The notes beneath the pieces were generated by a model. It saw nothing but the letters and a program-made list of their open reading frames with translations. It ran no database searches and was not told the origin of the DNA. Below, piece after piece: positions 43,580 to 53,705 of a stretch of DNA of 64,000 bases. The stretch's first letter is position 1, and each line of letters starts with the position of its first letter. Source of the stretch: Cordylochernes scorpioides (lineage: Eukaryota; Arthropoda; Arachnida; Pseudoscorpiones; Chernetidae); assembly GCA_030710605.1 (NCBI GenBank), contig CP092869.1:7562476-7626475 (forward strand). Direction: 5' to 3'. The position numbers and the translations under genes are program-made.

Positions 43580-44338
43580 ATTAAAAATGGCTTTGTATCC
43601 CGGGTTTGTCGATAGGTTATGGCAGCAATTACTGTTAATAACCCTCATGTACTACAACACGGAATTCCAGCAACGTTCCATTCACGTCTGTTAATTGTTT
43701 CACCACACACTTTAAATCCATTAAAGTTATACAGAACTATTATGAAAGGTAAATTTTTGAGATGGTCTAACACGTCATTTGGAAAATTGAAACAACTTGT
43801 TGATTGAAGAATTCCTAAGGAAATAAAAGATGACAATTAAGATCAGAGAACTTTGAAATTGAAACACATATATTGAGTCTATATAAACATTGGGCAAGAA
43901 TCACTTCGACTTTACTAAGAGAAAGTCACATTCAAATAATTAGAAAGGAAGATGTAATTTGTAAATTCTGCAAAACTGAAAGCATAGATGAAATGACCCA
44001 CTACATCTCTGAAAGCACTATTGTTAACGAGGAACGGAATAAGATCTTAAAGAACATTATCCAAGTCTACGTGAACCCAGTTCAGCTAATCAGAATAATA
44101 TCCGAGAAAAAATAGCGATAGAATTGTTTAAATTTCATAAAGCGTTAGTGAACAAGGTAATCTCTAAGAACTAAAATTACAGAACAATATCCTTCATAGT
44201 TAATTTGTAAAGTTATGTTGAATACTTTGATTTCTTTTTCATTTTCCCTTCTATCCTTTGTTTATGTTTTTTCCCTTTTATTCATGAAAATGATGTATGG
44301 CTAAGGAAATGCCCTAATAAAGCCGTTTTTGTTGTTGT
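43580..44338 (+). pseudogene. LINE ORF2 C-terminus and (TTG)n tail, copy 1
   Basis: LKLYRTIMKGKFLRWSN in one frame; then in another LYKHWARITSTLLRESHIQI, EDVICKFCKTESIDEMTHYI, IVNEERNKILKNIIQ. The zinc finger keeps C-x2-C and H but the last Cys is Ser. Another shift at the GAGAAAAAATAG run is needed to reach IELFKFHKALVNKV. Ends CCCTAATAAAGCCGTTTTTG and TTGTTGTTG. Counterpart at 60830-61590. Confidence 0.7.
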
Positions 44339-44387
44339 TGATAAACATAGGGAAGAGTGACCATATGTCTTTGGCCATATATATATG

Positions 44388-44480
44388 GAGATTAGTTTGG
44401 CGAAACCGCTGAGAGGGTTCACTACTAATAAGCCAAGCCCTCTCATTCAATAACTTATATCATTGCATTGAGGTCTAGAG
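44388..44480 (+). repeat. HH family core, diverged
   Basis: TTTGGCGAAACCGCTGAGAG...CACTACTAATAAGCCAAGCC; helix GAGAGGG/CCCTCTC is paired. Box CTGATGA has become CTAATAA. Confidence 0.6.
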
Positions 44481-44889
44481 ATAATATTTGATGATATTAT
44501 TGAAAATAAACACATTGCCAGTAAATTTATTTGTTACAAATGTTATAGATAGGTGGCAATTGAATTTATAAATATATGCACAAGGATTGATATACTGAAT
44601 CTTTGGGAATTGTCAGAGGTTCAAGATAAAATTGTCAAAAGCGTTTAAAATCTATATTTCTCACAATGCGTTTGATTTTTATTTCAAAATGCAAGCTTTC
44701 AAGTTATAATCGCTCTCCAACAATCTTAATTGAAACGACTATACCTTACAAGAAGTGTCTTAGGTGTTTAGCTGGTAAAATGGCAATGCAAATCCTATGG
44801 CCAAAATAGAGAAAAAACCAGATAGAAATTTTCCTGAGGGGAAATCGAATCATGAAAAGATATAACACCTTTGCCATCAATAGAGACGC

Positions 44890-45045
44890 CAAACTCTGCT
44901 GCGCTGGCAGAGGAGCCATATTCATTATACATAGTGTATATAATGCATATTATCTATTTTTTTAATAATGCAGACTGTGCACTTTGCATGTATTGACAAG
45001 ATGTCAATAAAATTATTTTAATTGTCAATTGTCAATATAAACGCA
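44890..45045 (+). mobile_element. LINE 3' UTR fragment
   Basis: GACTGTGCACTTTGCATG, TATTGACAAGATGTCAATAA, then AATTGTCAATTGTCAAT: same ending as at 7626, 59165 (inverted) and 62285. Confidence 0.55.
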
Positions 45046-45159
45046 TTAACCTATACGCCATATATTTAGTTTTTCTATAAAAAATATAGCAAGTTGATTA
45101 GAAAATCATAACAACAGCTTTGGTAAATTTTCATTCTATTCATATAAATCTTTAATTAA

Positions 45160-45432
45160 AAAGGCATATATTTGATCAAAATATCATTTATTTTACCAAA
45201 ATTTCAGTTGGCTTAACGCCAACCTTTATCAAGGTATTAGAACATTTTAATGTGTGTCAACAACAAACTCAGAGCTACATAACGTCAACAGAATTAAGTT
45301 TTAAAATGACGTTATGTGTCGCTGAGTTTGTTGACACACATTAATATGTTATAATACCTTGATAAAGGTTGGCGTTCAGCCAACTGACATATTGGTAAAA
45401 TAAATGATATTTTTATCCTAATATGTCTTTTT
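45160..45432. repeat. P2 foldback, copy in duplicated block 1
   Basis: AAAAAGGCATATATTTGATC...GCTTAACGCCAACC...AACAAACTCAGAGCTACATA and the inverse. Counterpart at 62405-62685. Confidence 0.8.
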
Positions 45433-45447
45433 AATTAAAGATTTAAT

Positions 45448-45690
45448 TGGTAAGGCACAATTTGGATTATAGATTATAAAACAAGGTAATAAGACCAAAT
45501 CCAAATAAATAAATAGTGTGTGACGTTTCGGTAACAGCGTTGTTACCATCTTCAGACAAAAGTACTGAATGTAAATTGATAAGGCACAATTTGGATTATA
45601 GATTATAAAACAAGGTAATAAGACCAAATCCAAATAAATAAATAATGTGTGACGTTTTGGTAACAGCGTTGTTACTTATTACCTTGTTTT
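45448..45690 (-). repeat. P1 unit in tandem, 129-bp spacing
   Basis: TAAGGCACAATTTGGATTAT recurs at 45451 and 45580. Minus strand order: partial hammerhead, 129-nt unit, complete hammerhead (45516-45558), next unit. Direct tandem order is how hammerhead retroelements can release a unit-length RNA. Confidence 0.75.
45516..45558 (-). ncRNA. Hammerhead motif, Penelope type, near canonical
   Basis: CTGAAGA (45549-45555), one extra T, stem II GGTAACA (45541-45547) with TGTTACC (45530-45536) around ACGC, GAAA (45526-45529), then CGTC with the cut expected after 45522. Stem I is three pairs (ACA/TGT). The extra base after CTGANGA also occurs in the Penelope element's own motif. Confidence 0.75.
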
Positions 45691-45869
45691 AATTGAAGAT
45701 TTATTTATGGATTTCTCTATTTTCAAAATTCATATAAATGTATTTGATTAATGTGTAAAAGAATCATTCGCATCTTAATGCTTTCATTTGTTGTATATAT
45801 ATAGAGATGGTGTGTTATTTCTTTATATTAATATAAAGTTCTGTATTTGGTTAGCGTTAATATCTCCTA

Positions 45870-46175
45870 ATAGGACTAGAATAACACTGAGAGAAGTACC
45901 ACTTCACGCCTCTCAAGCCAATAAAAGTACAAGACCAAATATTTGTGCCCGGTGTAATAACAAGTAGGTGTCTACGGACAAGGAGTTGGCACCGAGTGGA
46001 AGAGAACACAAGTACAATAACATCGACCTTGTACACAAACCTAAGTACAATATTAATCTTTATCTTTCCTAACAGAATGTCTTTCAACGTTCTCAATAAA
46101 AATCTCTTGATGAAGAAAAATCTCGGCTTTGTAAATGGAAACGATAAAATTTACTTTAACTTTGAAAGATTACAA
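45870..46175 (+). other. Unrecognised frame present in two copies
   Basis: KVQDQIFVPGVITSRCLRTR ... NGNDKIYFNFERLQ, open here without ATG and with ATG at 63441-63713. Most differences between the copies change the residue, so I do not see selection on a protein. No family recognised. Confidence 0.3.
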
Positions 46176-46454
46176 TGACTTCCTTAGATTTTCTCTAAAT
46201 AAATCCCGACTTTCATTACTCTGTCCAATATATATGTTACCTGGCTTCGCCATGGTGTGCTGAGTCAATGGGATATGCAAATTTGATTCTTATCGGATTG
46301 ATTTGCATATATCAATTTGATGATAAAGATTCCATCTGAACCAGATGGATGTCTGGTGTTTCATCCAGATTGGTTCAATGTTGTGGCACGGGTATGGAAG
46401 AAACACATGTCGTTACAAACCTCTTTCTGTGTTACTTATATAAATTTCATTAAA

Positions 46455-46670
46455 ATGCTGGGAGGTCGGTGGAAGGATAGTCTAAACCGTTGGTGTTTCT
46501 ACCGCTACGACCCGTGATCGAATCCTGCATTGGGCACTTTTTTCGGATTAAAAAATGCTCCAATGGCCCCCGATTCTTGCAAAATTTCAACCCCACCAGC
46601 GAGTGCAAGTAATCAAACAGGGCTCTGACACATTTGTAAGTGTAAAAGTCAAACTGCTTTTCACATGTGT
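46455..46670 (+). repeat. tRNA-derived SINE, cut by the gap
   Basis: GTCGGTGGAAGGATAGTCTA...GTGATCGAATCCTGCATTGG, then the body CCAATGGCCCCCGATTCTTG..., running into the N block. Confidence 0.6.
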
Positions 46671-46770
46671 NNNNNNNNNNNNNNNNNNNNNNNNNNNNNN
46701 NNNNNNNNNNNNNNNNNNNNNNNNNNNNNNNNNNNNNNNNNNNNNNNNNNNNNNNNNNNNNNNNNNNNNN
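46671..46770. other. Assembly gap, 100 N
   Basis: Run of exactly 100 N. Confidence 0.99.
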
Positions 46771-48790
46771 TCAAGGTATTGCATCGAGCAAAGCTCTTCC
46801 GCAAAATATTGCGGATATTTGTATCTGTGAATTGATTATCTTGTCATTTTCCTACAAATAAACTTTTTAATGTATCATCAGTCTAATATGCAACTGCCGA
46901 AAAGGATTGAACTGCCGAAACCGCTGGAAGGGTTCACCACTGATGAGTCATACCCTTTTTTAATTTGAATTCATTGAAGTATATGGCCTTTTAAAATATA
47001 GACCTTCAAAAAAGATATCGTTAAATATTAGTAACAATTTTCCTCAATAGATGACGCTAAATTGAAATGAATAATATCACCCTATGATATTAATAAATTT
47101 AATATGTTTACAAATGCGGTCACAATATATTCCGGAATTAATTTTTAAAAAAGCCAACGATTAGTTTATTATTATTCCGATAGATGGCGCAAGCTATCAG
47201 CAACTTTTATTTACAATAACAGAAGCCATCTTAGTTTATTTAGTATTAGATTATTCTTTTTCAGATCAAAATAATGTTGAGGTTTGTATATTCTCAATCA
47301 ATTTTTAGAATGATCAGAAATTTCACCCAGTTTATCTCAACCCGGATAAACACTCATTTTCCTCGAGAAAAGAAAGTGTTTTACCTAATAAAAATAAATT
47401 TCCTTTTAAAAAACCTAATGAGAAGATAAAAATGCCATCAGCGAAAACTTTTCAACAACATATCGTGCTCGCTTTCACTTCAACTTCTTCCAACAATGGT
47501 ACTTAACAATGGTCCTATTATTGAAGAAAAGGAAAAAAAACGGAAAGTAGAAAAGAAATTCTCAATATCCAAAACTAACCCTTTAATACAACAAACAAAA
47601 ACTTTTTCACCCTGAAAGTTTCTTTTGAGACATACAAGAAGGTCGAGTAGGGGGGGGGGGGGGGAGGATTTTCTTAAAATCAGAGCTTGTGATTGGATGA
47701 AGGTGGACCAATTGTCGTGTAGCTCTAAATCGACCATTGGCTCTATGCCAGACTGGCTAAAACAATTTGTAGTCAGTGTAGTCGGGCTTTATTTCTATTC
47801 CGCTGCCCAGCCAAGCACTAATGCTAAGAGTGGCTAAGAGTCGCCCCCCCCCCCCCCCGCCCCCCCTCTCATCGTCTGCCCGCAAATATCTCTCGTCTGC
47901 TTTTAATTTCTTTTTTTTTTTTTCTAATAGAGCTCAAATGTAGTTTCTCTTTCCTGTTTTTTTGTTTTGGTTTTTAATTTACACGCTGTAGTTTTTTTTA
48001 TTTCTTACTAATTATTTTTCTGTTTTGTTTAATTTACACGCATTTATTATTAATTTTTTTTCTCTTGTAAATTTTTATTGTTTTGTTTAATTTTACGAAT
48101 GAGTTTGTTCAACTCTTTGTGTAATAAGTGTTATATATATACTTTTTTTTTTGTTTCGAGATAAATATTCTCTTTGGAAATGTATATGCATGATATATTT
48201 AAAAGAAATTAATTTTTATGCATTTTAATTTTCTATTTAAATTTGAATGTCAAAAAATCGAAATTGGTTAACACTTTTTACGATTTTATATTTTAAAAGG
48301 ATCCTATTGCAATAAGAATAGAATTTTGGGAAGGGGGTAAGCTCATCATTGGTAAACCATACCAGCGGTTTCGCCAGTTTATCGACTATTATGCAATTGT
48401 ATCGGTCTTCTATACTTATGTGGCAATTAAGTGGATTGAAGAAAAAAGGAATACAATCATTAGTTTTAACGAAGATATTTTATTCTATAAAATAATTAAA
48501 CAAAGTACAGATAGAAGGGATTGAACTTAAATTATATGTGAAATGGAGAAACGCTGCACATATTTGGGGCAACATCTATACTTGGAAAAACAATAAATAA
48601 CTATTTTAAGGCTTGACTTATCACAATACCTACCTTATCTATTACAAAATAGGTGCCTTATAACCCCACATACCACGAACTTACTATTTATTTCTTCTCA
48701 GTTTACAGGTGTTATATTCGAGCACAGCACATCTTGTCCTGGCGAGTTTACATATGCCGAGTGGACCCACCTTACTGATTACAACATTGG
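46771..48790 (-). repeat. Right arm of the ~2-kb inverted duplication
   Basis: Inverse of 24985-27045, starting exactly at the gap. Includes G run 47650-47664, C runs near 47848, HH cores at 46905-46955 (plus) and 48330-48390 (minus). Confidence 0.8.
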
Positions 48791-48964
48791 ACAATATGCA
48801 AACATAGATATTTCTATACATATAAAATGAAAGGATTTAAAAGCACGAATGTTCCTTTTATACATAATACAAACTTCTAATTGCTTTGTCTAAATTTATG
48901 CCTAACTGGCCTTGTCTTTATTGTTTGCGGAAGAGCATTGCTCGATGCAAATATTTGAATGTAA

Positions 48965-49180
48965 TTCTACTGTCTTATAAGATTATGTCCATATTTTTCT
49001 TGAAAACCATTTCTGAGATTCCATTCTTCAGTGCTGCGTATATAAGCAGAATCGTCCAATACAGTATTAGAGCTCTTAGAAGCGGTCTGGTGGTTAAATT
49101 GGCGAAACCGCTGGGAGGGTTCACCACTGATGAGCCAAGCCCTCCCAATATATTTTTTCATCGCAGTAAGGACAGTAGAA
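48965..49180 (+). repeat. HH family copy with fully canonical core boxes
   Basis: Best copy: GCGGT 49082-49086, C17 49087 (GTC), TGGTG 49088-49092 pairs CACCA 49122-49126, TTGGC 49099-49103 pairs GCCAA 49134-49138, GAAA 49104-49107, ACCGC 49107-49111 pairs GCGGT, CTGATGA 49127-49133, and a fourth helix GGGAGGG/CCCTCCC. Ends TTCTACTGTCTT/AGGACAGTAGAA. Confidence 0.85.
49082..49146 (+). ncRNA. Candidate hammerhead-like RNA with permuted strand order
   Basis: All invariant hammerhead boxes and all three stems are present, with A15.1-U16.1 and G10.1-C11.1 as required, but the order along the strand is III3'-cleavage-I5' / II3'-GAAA-III5' / I3'-CTGATGA-II5'. The standard order has the last two segments exchanged. 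In one molecule the three helices cross one another. Function unknown. Confidence 0.45.
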
Positions 49181-49554
49181 GTTTGTATTATGTATAAAAG
49201 AAACATTCGTTCTTTTAAATCCTTTCATTTTATACGTATATATATTTCTGTTGTAATGTAATCTGTAAATAGGTCATAGAATGTAAAAAGAAAGGTTATC
49301 ATCATGATTGTTTATGTTCTATATAGAGACAGCTGGAGTTAGGCTGTAGATATATAATTGATAGATAGGCCATAAATTAGGAAGTTCCCTCTCTTAAAAT
49401 AAATATAATTAATTGTTCATCTTCGCATTCTGATTTCTAATGAGGAACAAAACATCTGTATCATATTATTTATGGTATTTATTCCATATAAACTATATTA
49501 AAAATAAAAAAGTAATATCCTTACCACGTTCACATGGACCTTTAAATGACTTTA

Positions 49555-49680
49555 GAAAGGTATCAAGTTTGTAAAACTTGAGACTTTTGATGGTTTCTGC
49601 TGGGGATAAGTAGAGCTCATCAATGGATATGTCAATTCAGTCAATCAAGTGGTTTTGGGTTGTAGGTTGAGAATTTAAAA
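49555..49680 (-). pseudogene. LINE C-terminus fragment
   Basis: Inverse of the 12.3-kb LINE tail: AGTTTGTAAAACTTGAGAC...GGTTTCTGCTGGGGATAAG...GGGTTGTAGGTTG. Short and diverged. Confidence 0.6.
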
Positions 49681-49794
49681 TATACATAGTAGATGGTGTA
49701 TATGTGATTAATTATAATATGATGCACTAGCGCGCCATCTGTTATCAAAATTCGAAACTATTTTAGACGCGTAGCTTCTTTTTGAAATTAAACA

Positions 49795-50005
49795 ATTTCT
49801 ACTGCCCTTACTGCAATGGAAAAATTAATGGGAGGGCCTGGTTCATCAGTGGTTAACTCTCCCAGCGGTTTCGCCAGTTTAATCTACCATACCGCTGTTA
49901 TATTGCATTTTTGGAACTTCTTTTTATAGTGATACTGTTGCTAGACTCTTTGAATGGGTATTTTAGATGTACTATGGACATAAGCTTTGTGAGGACAGTA
50001 TAATT
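49795..50005 (-). repeat. HH family copy, minus strand, GUA subfamily
   Basis: Core 49830-49905: GCGGTATGGTAGATTAAACTGG, CGAAACCGC, GTTAACCACTGATGAACCAG. Triplet GTA; helix GGGAGAG/CCCTCCC imperfect. Confidence 0.7.
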
Positions 50006-50119
50006 ACATATAATTATGAATATATAAAAGAATCATACGCGTCTAAAATAGTTTCGAATTTTAGTAATTAATTATATGTATATGTCCTAATGCTAGATTG
50101 GATGTATTCAAGCAGATCT

Positions 50120-50235
50120 TTCCGGAATGTGTTGGCAGAACGCCATCTAAGTGAACAAAAATTAACTAAACGTTTATTCAGCCTGTTCCTTGATATTTGG
50201 CCAACCTATTTTCTTGATAAATCAATAAAAGTAAA
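50120..50235. repeat. F1 foldback fragment
   Basis: GCAGAACGCCATCTAAGTG...TTGATATTTGGCCAACCTA, one arm and centre. Confidence 0.6.
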
Positions 50236-50394
50236 CTACGAACGCGTTTCGGGCTGTTGGCCCTCGTTAACGTGGTGCAGGCTGTACCTCTAAAACTATA
50301 TTATGGGGTTTGATTCTCTTATTAAATATAGTAATATATATATATAATAAATGAACTTAAAAAGCACGAATGTTTCTTTGAGAAACCTAAACTG

Positions 50395-50600
50395 CCCTTA
50401 CCGCGATGAAAAATAATAGAAGGGCCTGGCTCGTCAGTAGTGAACCCTCCCAGCGGTTTCACCAATTTAATCCACCAGACCACTTCTTTAGAGCTCTAAT
50501 ACTGTATTGGATCATTCTGATTTTATATGCTACACTGAAGGGTGGAATCTTAGAAATAGTATCTAGGAAACCTATGTACAAAGGTTTTTTAAGGACAGTA
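50395..50600 (-). repeat. HH family copy, minus strand
   Basis: Core 50418-50483: GTGGTCTGGTGGATTAAATTGG, TGAAACCGC, TTCACTACTGACGAGCCAGG. CTGACGA still fits CTGANGA. Left half to CAATACAGTATTAGAGCTC. Confidence 0.7.
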
Positions 50601-50864
50601 AAATTACATTATATTTACGTTTCCTTTAGAGTTTGTACCAATCTGTATATTAAACACCACCATTACACTTCACACATCTTGAAATTTACCATGATTATCA
50701 TTATATGTATCACGGAAGATAATGAAAGAGAGTTTTATTACCATAACTATATTCTAAGATTATAAACTCAAAAGGAGAGCTTATTCTATTTTTGTGTTTA
50801 TAATCTCAAGAAAAAGAGTTTTATAAAAAGCGCGAAATCATAAGGCGAAAGGTTTCTTTCAAAG

Positions 50865-50940
50865 TTTTTTTCATTTTGCCGAGTTTTCGAACATTTCTGT
50901 CCTTCCACAGGATAAAAATTGAAAACGTAAAATAAGACGA
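50865..50940 (-). repeat. Hammerhead-like hairpin remnant
   Basis: Minus strand CCTGTGGAAGGACAGAAATG, TTCGAAAACTCGGCAAAATG. Order CTG-GGAAGG-hairpin-GAAA recalls Penelope motifs; core not intact. Confidence 0.35.
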
Positions 50941-51124
50941 ATTGTTTATATACATATCTGCATATTTACATATATTGAGAGATTTGAATATAAAAAAAAG
51001 TAACGACAGAAATATATAATTATAAAAGTATATATTAAAAATAAAGAATGCATTTCCTGACCACGAGCACATGTGCTTTTTTTTCTATTGTTTTTTCAAG
51101 AGTATATATGTAAAATTTTTAATT

Positions 51125-51201
51125 AAAAAGGCATATATTGGATCAAAATATCATTTATTTTACCAACATTTCAGTTGGCTGAACGCCAACCTTTATCAAG
51201 G
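51125..51201. repeat. P2 foldback arm interrupted by the Penelope insertion
   Basis: AAAAGGCATATATTGGATCA...GCTGAACGCCAAC, then CTTTATCAAGG (51191-51201). P2 sequence resumes at 52629 with the same CTTTATCAAGG and TGTTATAACATTTTAAAGTG. Confidence 0.8.
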
Positions 51202-51244
51202 TTTATATAAAAATAGACACTTCGGCCAGTTGGAGTTTTTTATT

Positions 51245-51287
51245 TTCTCAACGTTTCGACAAAAATCTTTTGTCTTCGTCAGGAGAA
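51245..51287 (-). ncRNA. Type I hammerhead motif of the Penelope-like element
   Basis: Minus strand: TTCTC, CTGACGA (51276-51282), one extra A, stem II GACAAAA/TTTTGTC, GAAA (51254-51257), CGTT with a cut expected after 51250, then GAGAA pairing with TTCTC (five pairs). Triplet GTT. Stem III would be only AC/GT without a loop, so activity would need a dimer, as proposed for Penelope hammerheads. Confidence 0.75.
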
Positions 51288-51561
51288 GTAAATAAAAATA
51301 AACATTTGGCAGGGCGTTAAAAATTGTTCTGAGGTTTGCAAGGGCGTTCTCACGTGATTCTTCGAATTTAGCACAACATCTAAAGCGCGAGTCAAAAACA
51401 AATATTAAACTCGTCAAAGACTATGATCTTGGAAATAAAAATATATAATAATAAAATTATAATAAATTAAGTAAAAATAAATAAATAAAGTAATATAATA
51501 ATAATCACAAAGATTATTATATATATTTATAACTATTATGTTCAATTTTTTATCTAGCTTA

Positions 51562-52628
51562 TTAACTACTTTTTAAATTTAAAAATGAAGCATATTGTTG
51601 CGGAATATCTTCAAAAGTATTTATAGTACTTTTCCCAAATTCTCGTGATACCCATCCCTCTAAAAATAACCTTTCCTTTTTAAATTTTATATTCCTATGA
51701 AATACCTCAATATCATTCCAATCTGGCCTATGTCCTGAAAATAATGCATGTTCCCCAATTTTGCTTAACGCCCTTCTCCCCAATAAACCCTGTTGGTGTT
51801 CCTTAATTCTGGTCTCTAAATTTCGGCCGGTTTCTCCTACATATATTTTGTCACATTCTGTGCATTTAATTCCATAAATTACGTTATTTGGTTTTGATGT
51901 ACCTATGTTATCCTTCATTATGTTATTTCTAGTTAAAAATTCCCTTTTTGTCCCAGTACTATACCAAATATTATATTTACATTTTTTCAAAATTCTAGAT
52001 ATTTCGTTATCAACTTCTCTAATATAAGGAATTATTATATTATTGTAACCTTCTGTAGTTCTATTCAAATTTGGCCTATCTATTTCATATCTTCTAATCC
52101 ATTTATTTATGAAGCCAACTGGATATTCAGATTGTTTTAACTCCGCTCTAATTTTCTTTATCTCTTTTTTATAAATATCTTGGTCTGTACATACCTGTTT
52201 GGCTCTTTGTACAAGAGATTTTATCACCTGCCTTTTGTGTAACATAGGATTGTTAGAATTAAAATTTAGATGTATCCCACAGTCTGTTGGCTTTCTGTAA
52301 ATGCTGGTTAAAATAGATCCATCTTCTTTGCGGCTTAATCCTACATCTAAGAATGGTAAAAATCCTTCTTTTTCTGTTTCAACAGTGAATTCTATTCCTA
52401 TTTCTAAATTATTTAATTTGACAATGATCTCGTTAAGTTTTTCTTTTTGGATCACTGCGAAAACATCATCTATATACCGTCCCCATATCTTTATTCCCCC
52501 TATTAAAATTACCTATCTATTGAATCTATCCATAGCAATACCGTCTTTTTGCCCGTAAAATTTAGCCCCATATCTAAAATAAATATTTTCTAAACATAAC
52601 CTAAACCCTTCTATCATTTCATCGATTT
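51562..52628 (-). pseudogene. Penelope-like RT (partial) and GIY-YIG endonuclease
   Basis: Reads from the truncation: EIDEMIEGFRLCLENIYFRY, KFYGQKDGIAM (RT region before the catalytic box), then an internal deletion and an in-frame TAG (52513-52515), then WGRYIDDVFAV, the Y-x-DD polymerase motif. From 52455 the frame is open for 297 codons: FLPFLDV (residues 32-38), IYRKPT (52-57), RT thumb-like segment with HKRQVIKSLVQRA (73-85), a basic linker, then the GIY-YIG nuclease: IYGI (193-196), CTEC, YVGETGR (205-211), RIKEH (216-220), and ERLFLEG with the likely catalytic Glu near 266. RT followed by GIY-YIG is the hallmark of Penelope-like elements. Truncation, deletion and stop make it inactive, although the endonuclease part is intact. 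Confidence 0.9.
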
Positions 52629-52959
52629 CTTTATCAAGGTGTTATAACATTTTAAAGTGTGTCGACAATTTTAAATGTAAAATTGTATTTAGTAGAAAAA
52701 TAACTATGGAGAAATTTGTACAATATATAGCGACTATTTTGTTATACAATCAAAAATATAAATCAATGAAGGCTGTGACAGAAAGCTATGTATTAAACCT
52801 TTAATGGAATATATTGGTCTGGCAGTTCAATGCTTCTATTGTTGCTATTGGGTCCTTTGGACACCATTGTCTCTAATATTAGGCGTTGGTGCGTGTTTAT
52901 GATATTTGTGTAATGAGAGGTGGCTTGGGAAATTTTAGAGGAGTGTCCGGTAAAATAGC

Positions 52960-53085
52960 TTTTTTTTTTCTTATTCCTAGTACACTTAGTACAGGCCATG
53001 ATATTCATGGTGGGCAGAACTAGACGACTGCTTTAACTGTAAATGCACCAAATGTCTACACATGTGAAAAGTAGGGTAAAATAGT
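52960..53085 (-). repeat. SINE body fragment, inverted
   Basis: TTATTCCTAGTACACTTAGT, ACAGGCCATGATATTCATGG, GCACCAAATGTCTACACATG: inverse of the SINE body at 8.9 kb. Confidence 0.55.
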
Positions 53086-53574
53086 TTTTTATTGAATATA
53101 TATAAATAAAATTCAAAGAATGATAAAATTGGTATGAATCTATTCACAAAACGTTACGTTCTCTGTGCCATACAAGGCATCAGGAAATAAGTAAACAAGA
53201 TTTTACAAGAAGTACATTCCAGGAAATAGCCACGTAACGCTGACCGCTCAGTTTGATAAAAGAAGTTGCTGAAATTTTGTCCACTCGGCGTTTTTGGTGG
53301 AAGCCACTGAAGTGATGTTATTACAGCTTTCTGCGATAACCTCACTTTATTTAGTTTTGCCATCTTTTAGTATAGTGTATGAGTGTCGGAACTGGATAAT
53401 AGAAATTGTTTATCTATAGCAAATTTTAGAAATACAAGCAGAAAAGAAAGTCAGTAACTCCGTATATTATTTTCTTTTAAATTTTTTTTCCCTCTGCGCT
53501 CGAAAGAAGAATCTCAAAAATAAGATAAAAAATAATGCAGAATCTTTTTAGAATATACAGTCTTCTTCTTTATT

Positions 53575-53705
53575 ATCTCCACTCAATCATATCAGGGTAT
53601 TAAGTTTGTAGAGCTTGTTGATGGTGTCTGCTGGGGATGAGTAGAGCTCATCAATGGATGAGTCAATACAGTCAATAATTTGTTTTGGGGTTGCAGGTTA
53701 GGAAG
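53575..53705 (-). pseudogene. LINE C-terminus, single copy
   Basis: Minus strand CAACCTGCAACCCCAAAACA...GACTCATCCATTGATGAGC...TTAATACCCTGATATGATTG. One copy only, against nine tail copies at 22.1-22.9 kb. Confidence 0.7.

Larger units (their letters stand above)
51202..52628 (-). mobile_element. 5'-truncated Penelope-like element with 11-bp target duplication
   Basis: The insert lies between exact CTTTATCAAGG copies (51191-51201, 52629-52639) inside a P2 foldback. It carries the end of the RT, a linker, a GIY-YIG nuclease and a non-coding 3' part with a hammerhead. All 5' parts are missing. Confidence 0.85.

Noticed and set aside
47480-47737. 85-codon minus frame with a proline run
   Set aside because: The run comes from the G homopolymer, the frame is not kept in the inverted copy, and no motif is seen.
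49082-49146. HH core read on the other strand as a tRNA D arm (TTGGCTCATCAGTGGTGAA)
   Set aside because: There is an A-box-like string, but no B box at the right distance and the GGGAGGG/CCCTCCC helix is too close for an acceptor stem.
52793-53008. 71-codon minus frame beginning MNIMACTKCTRNKKK
   Set aside because: Its start lies in the SINE body; no support for a protein.
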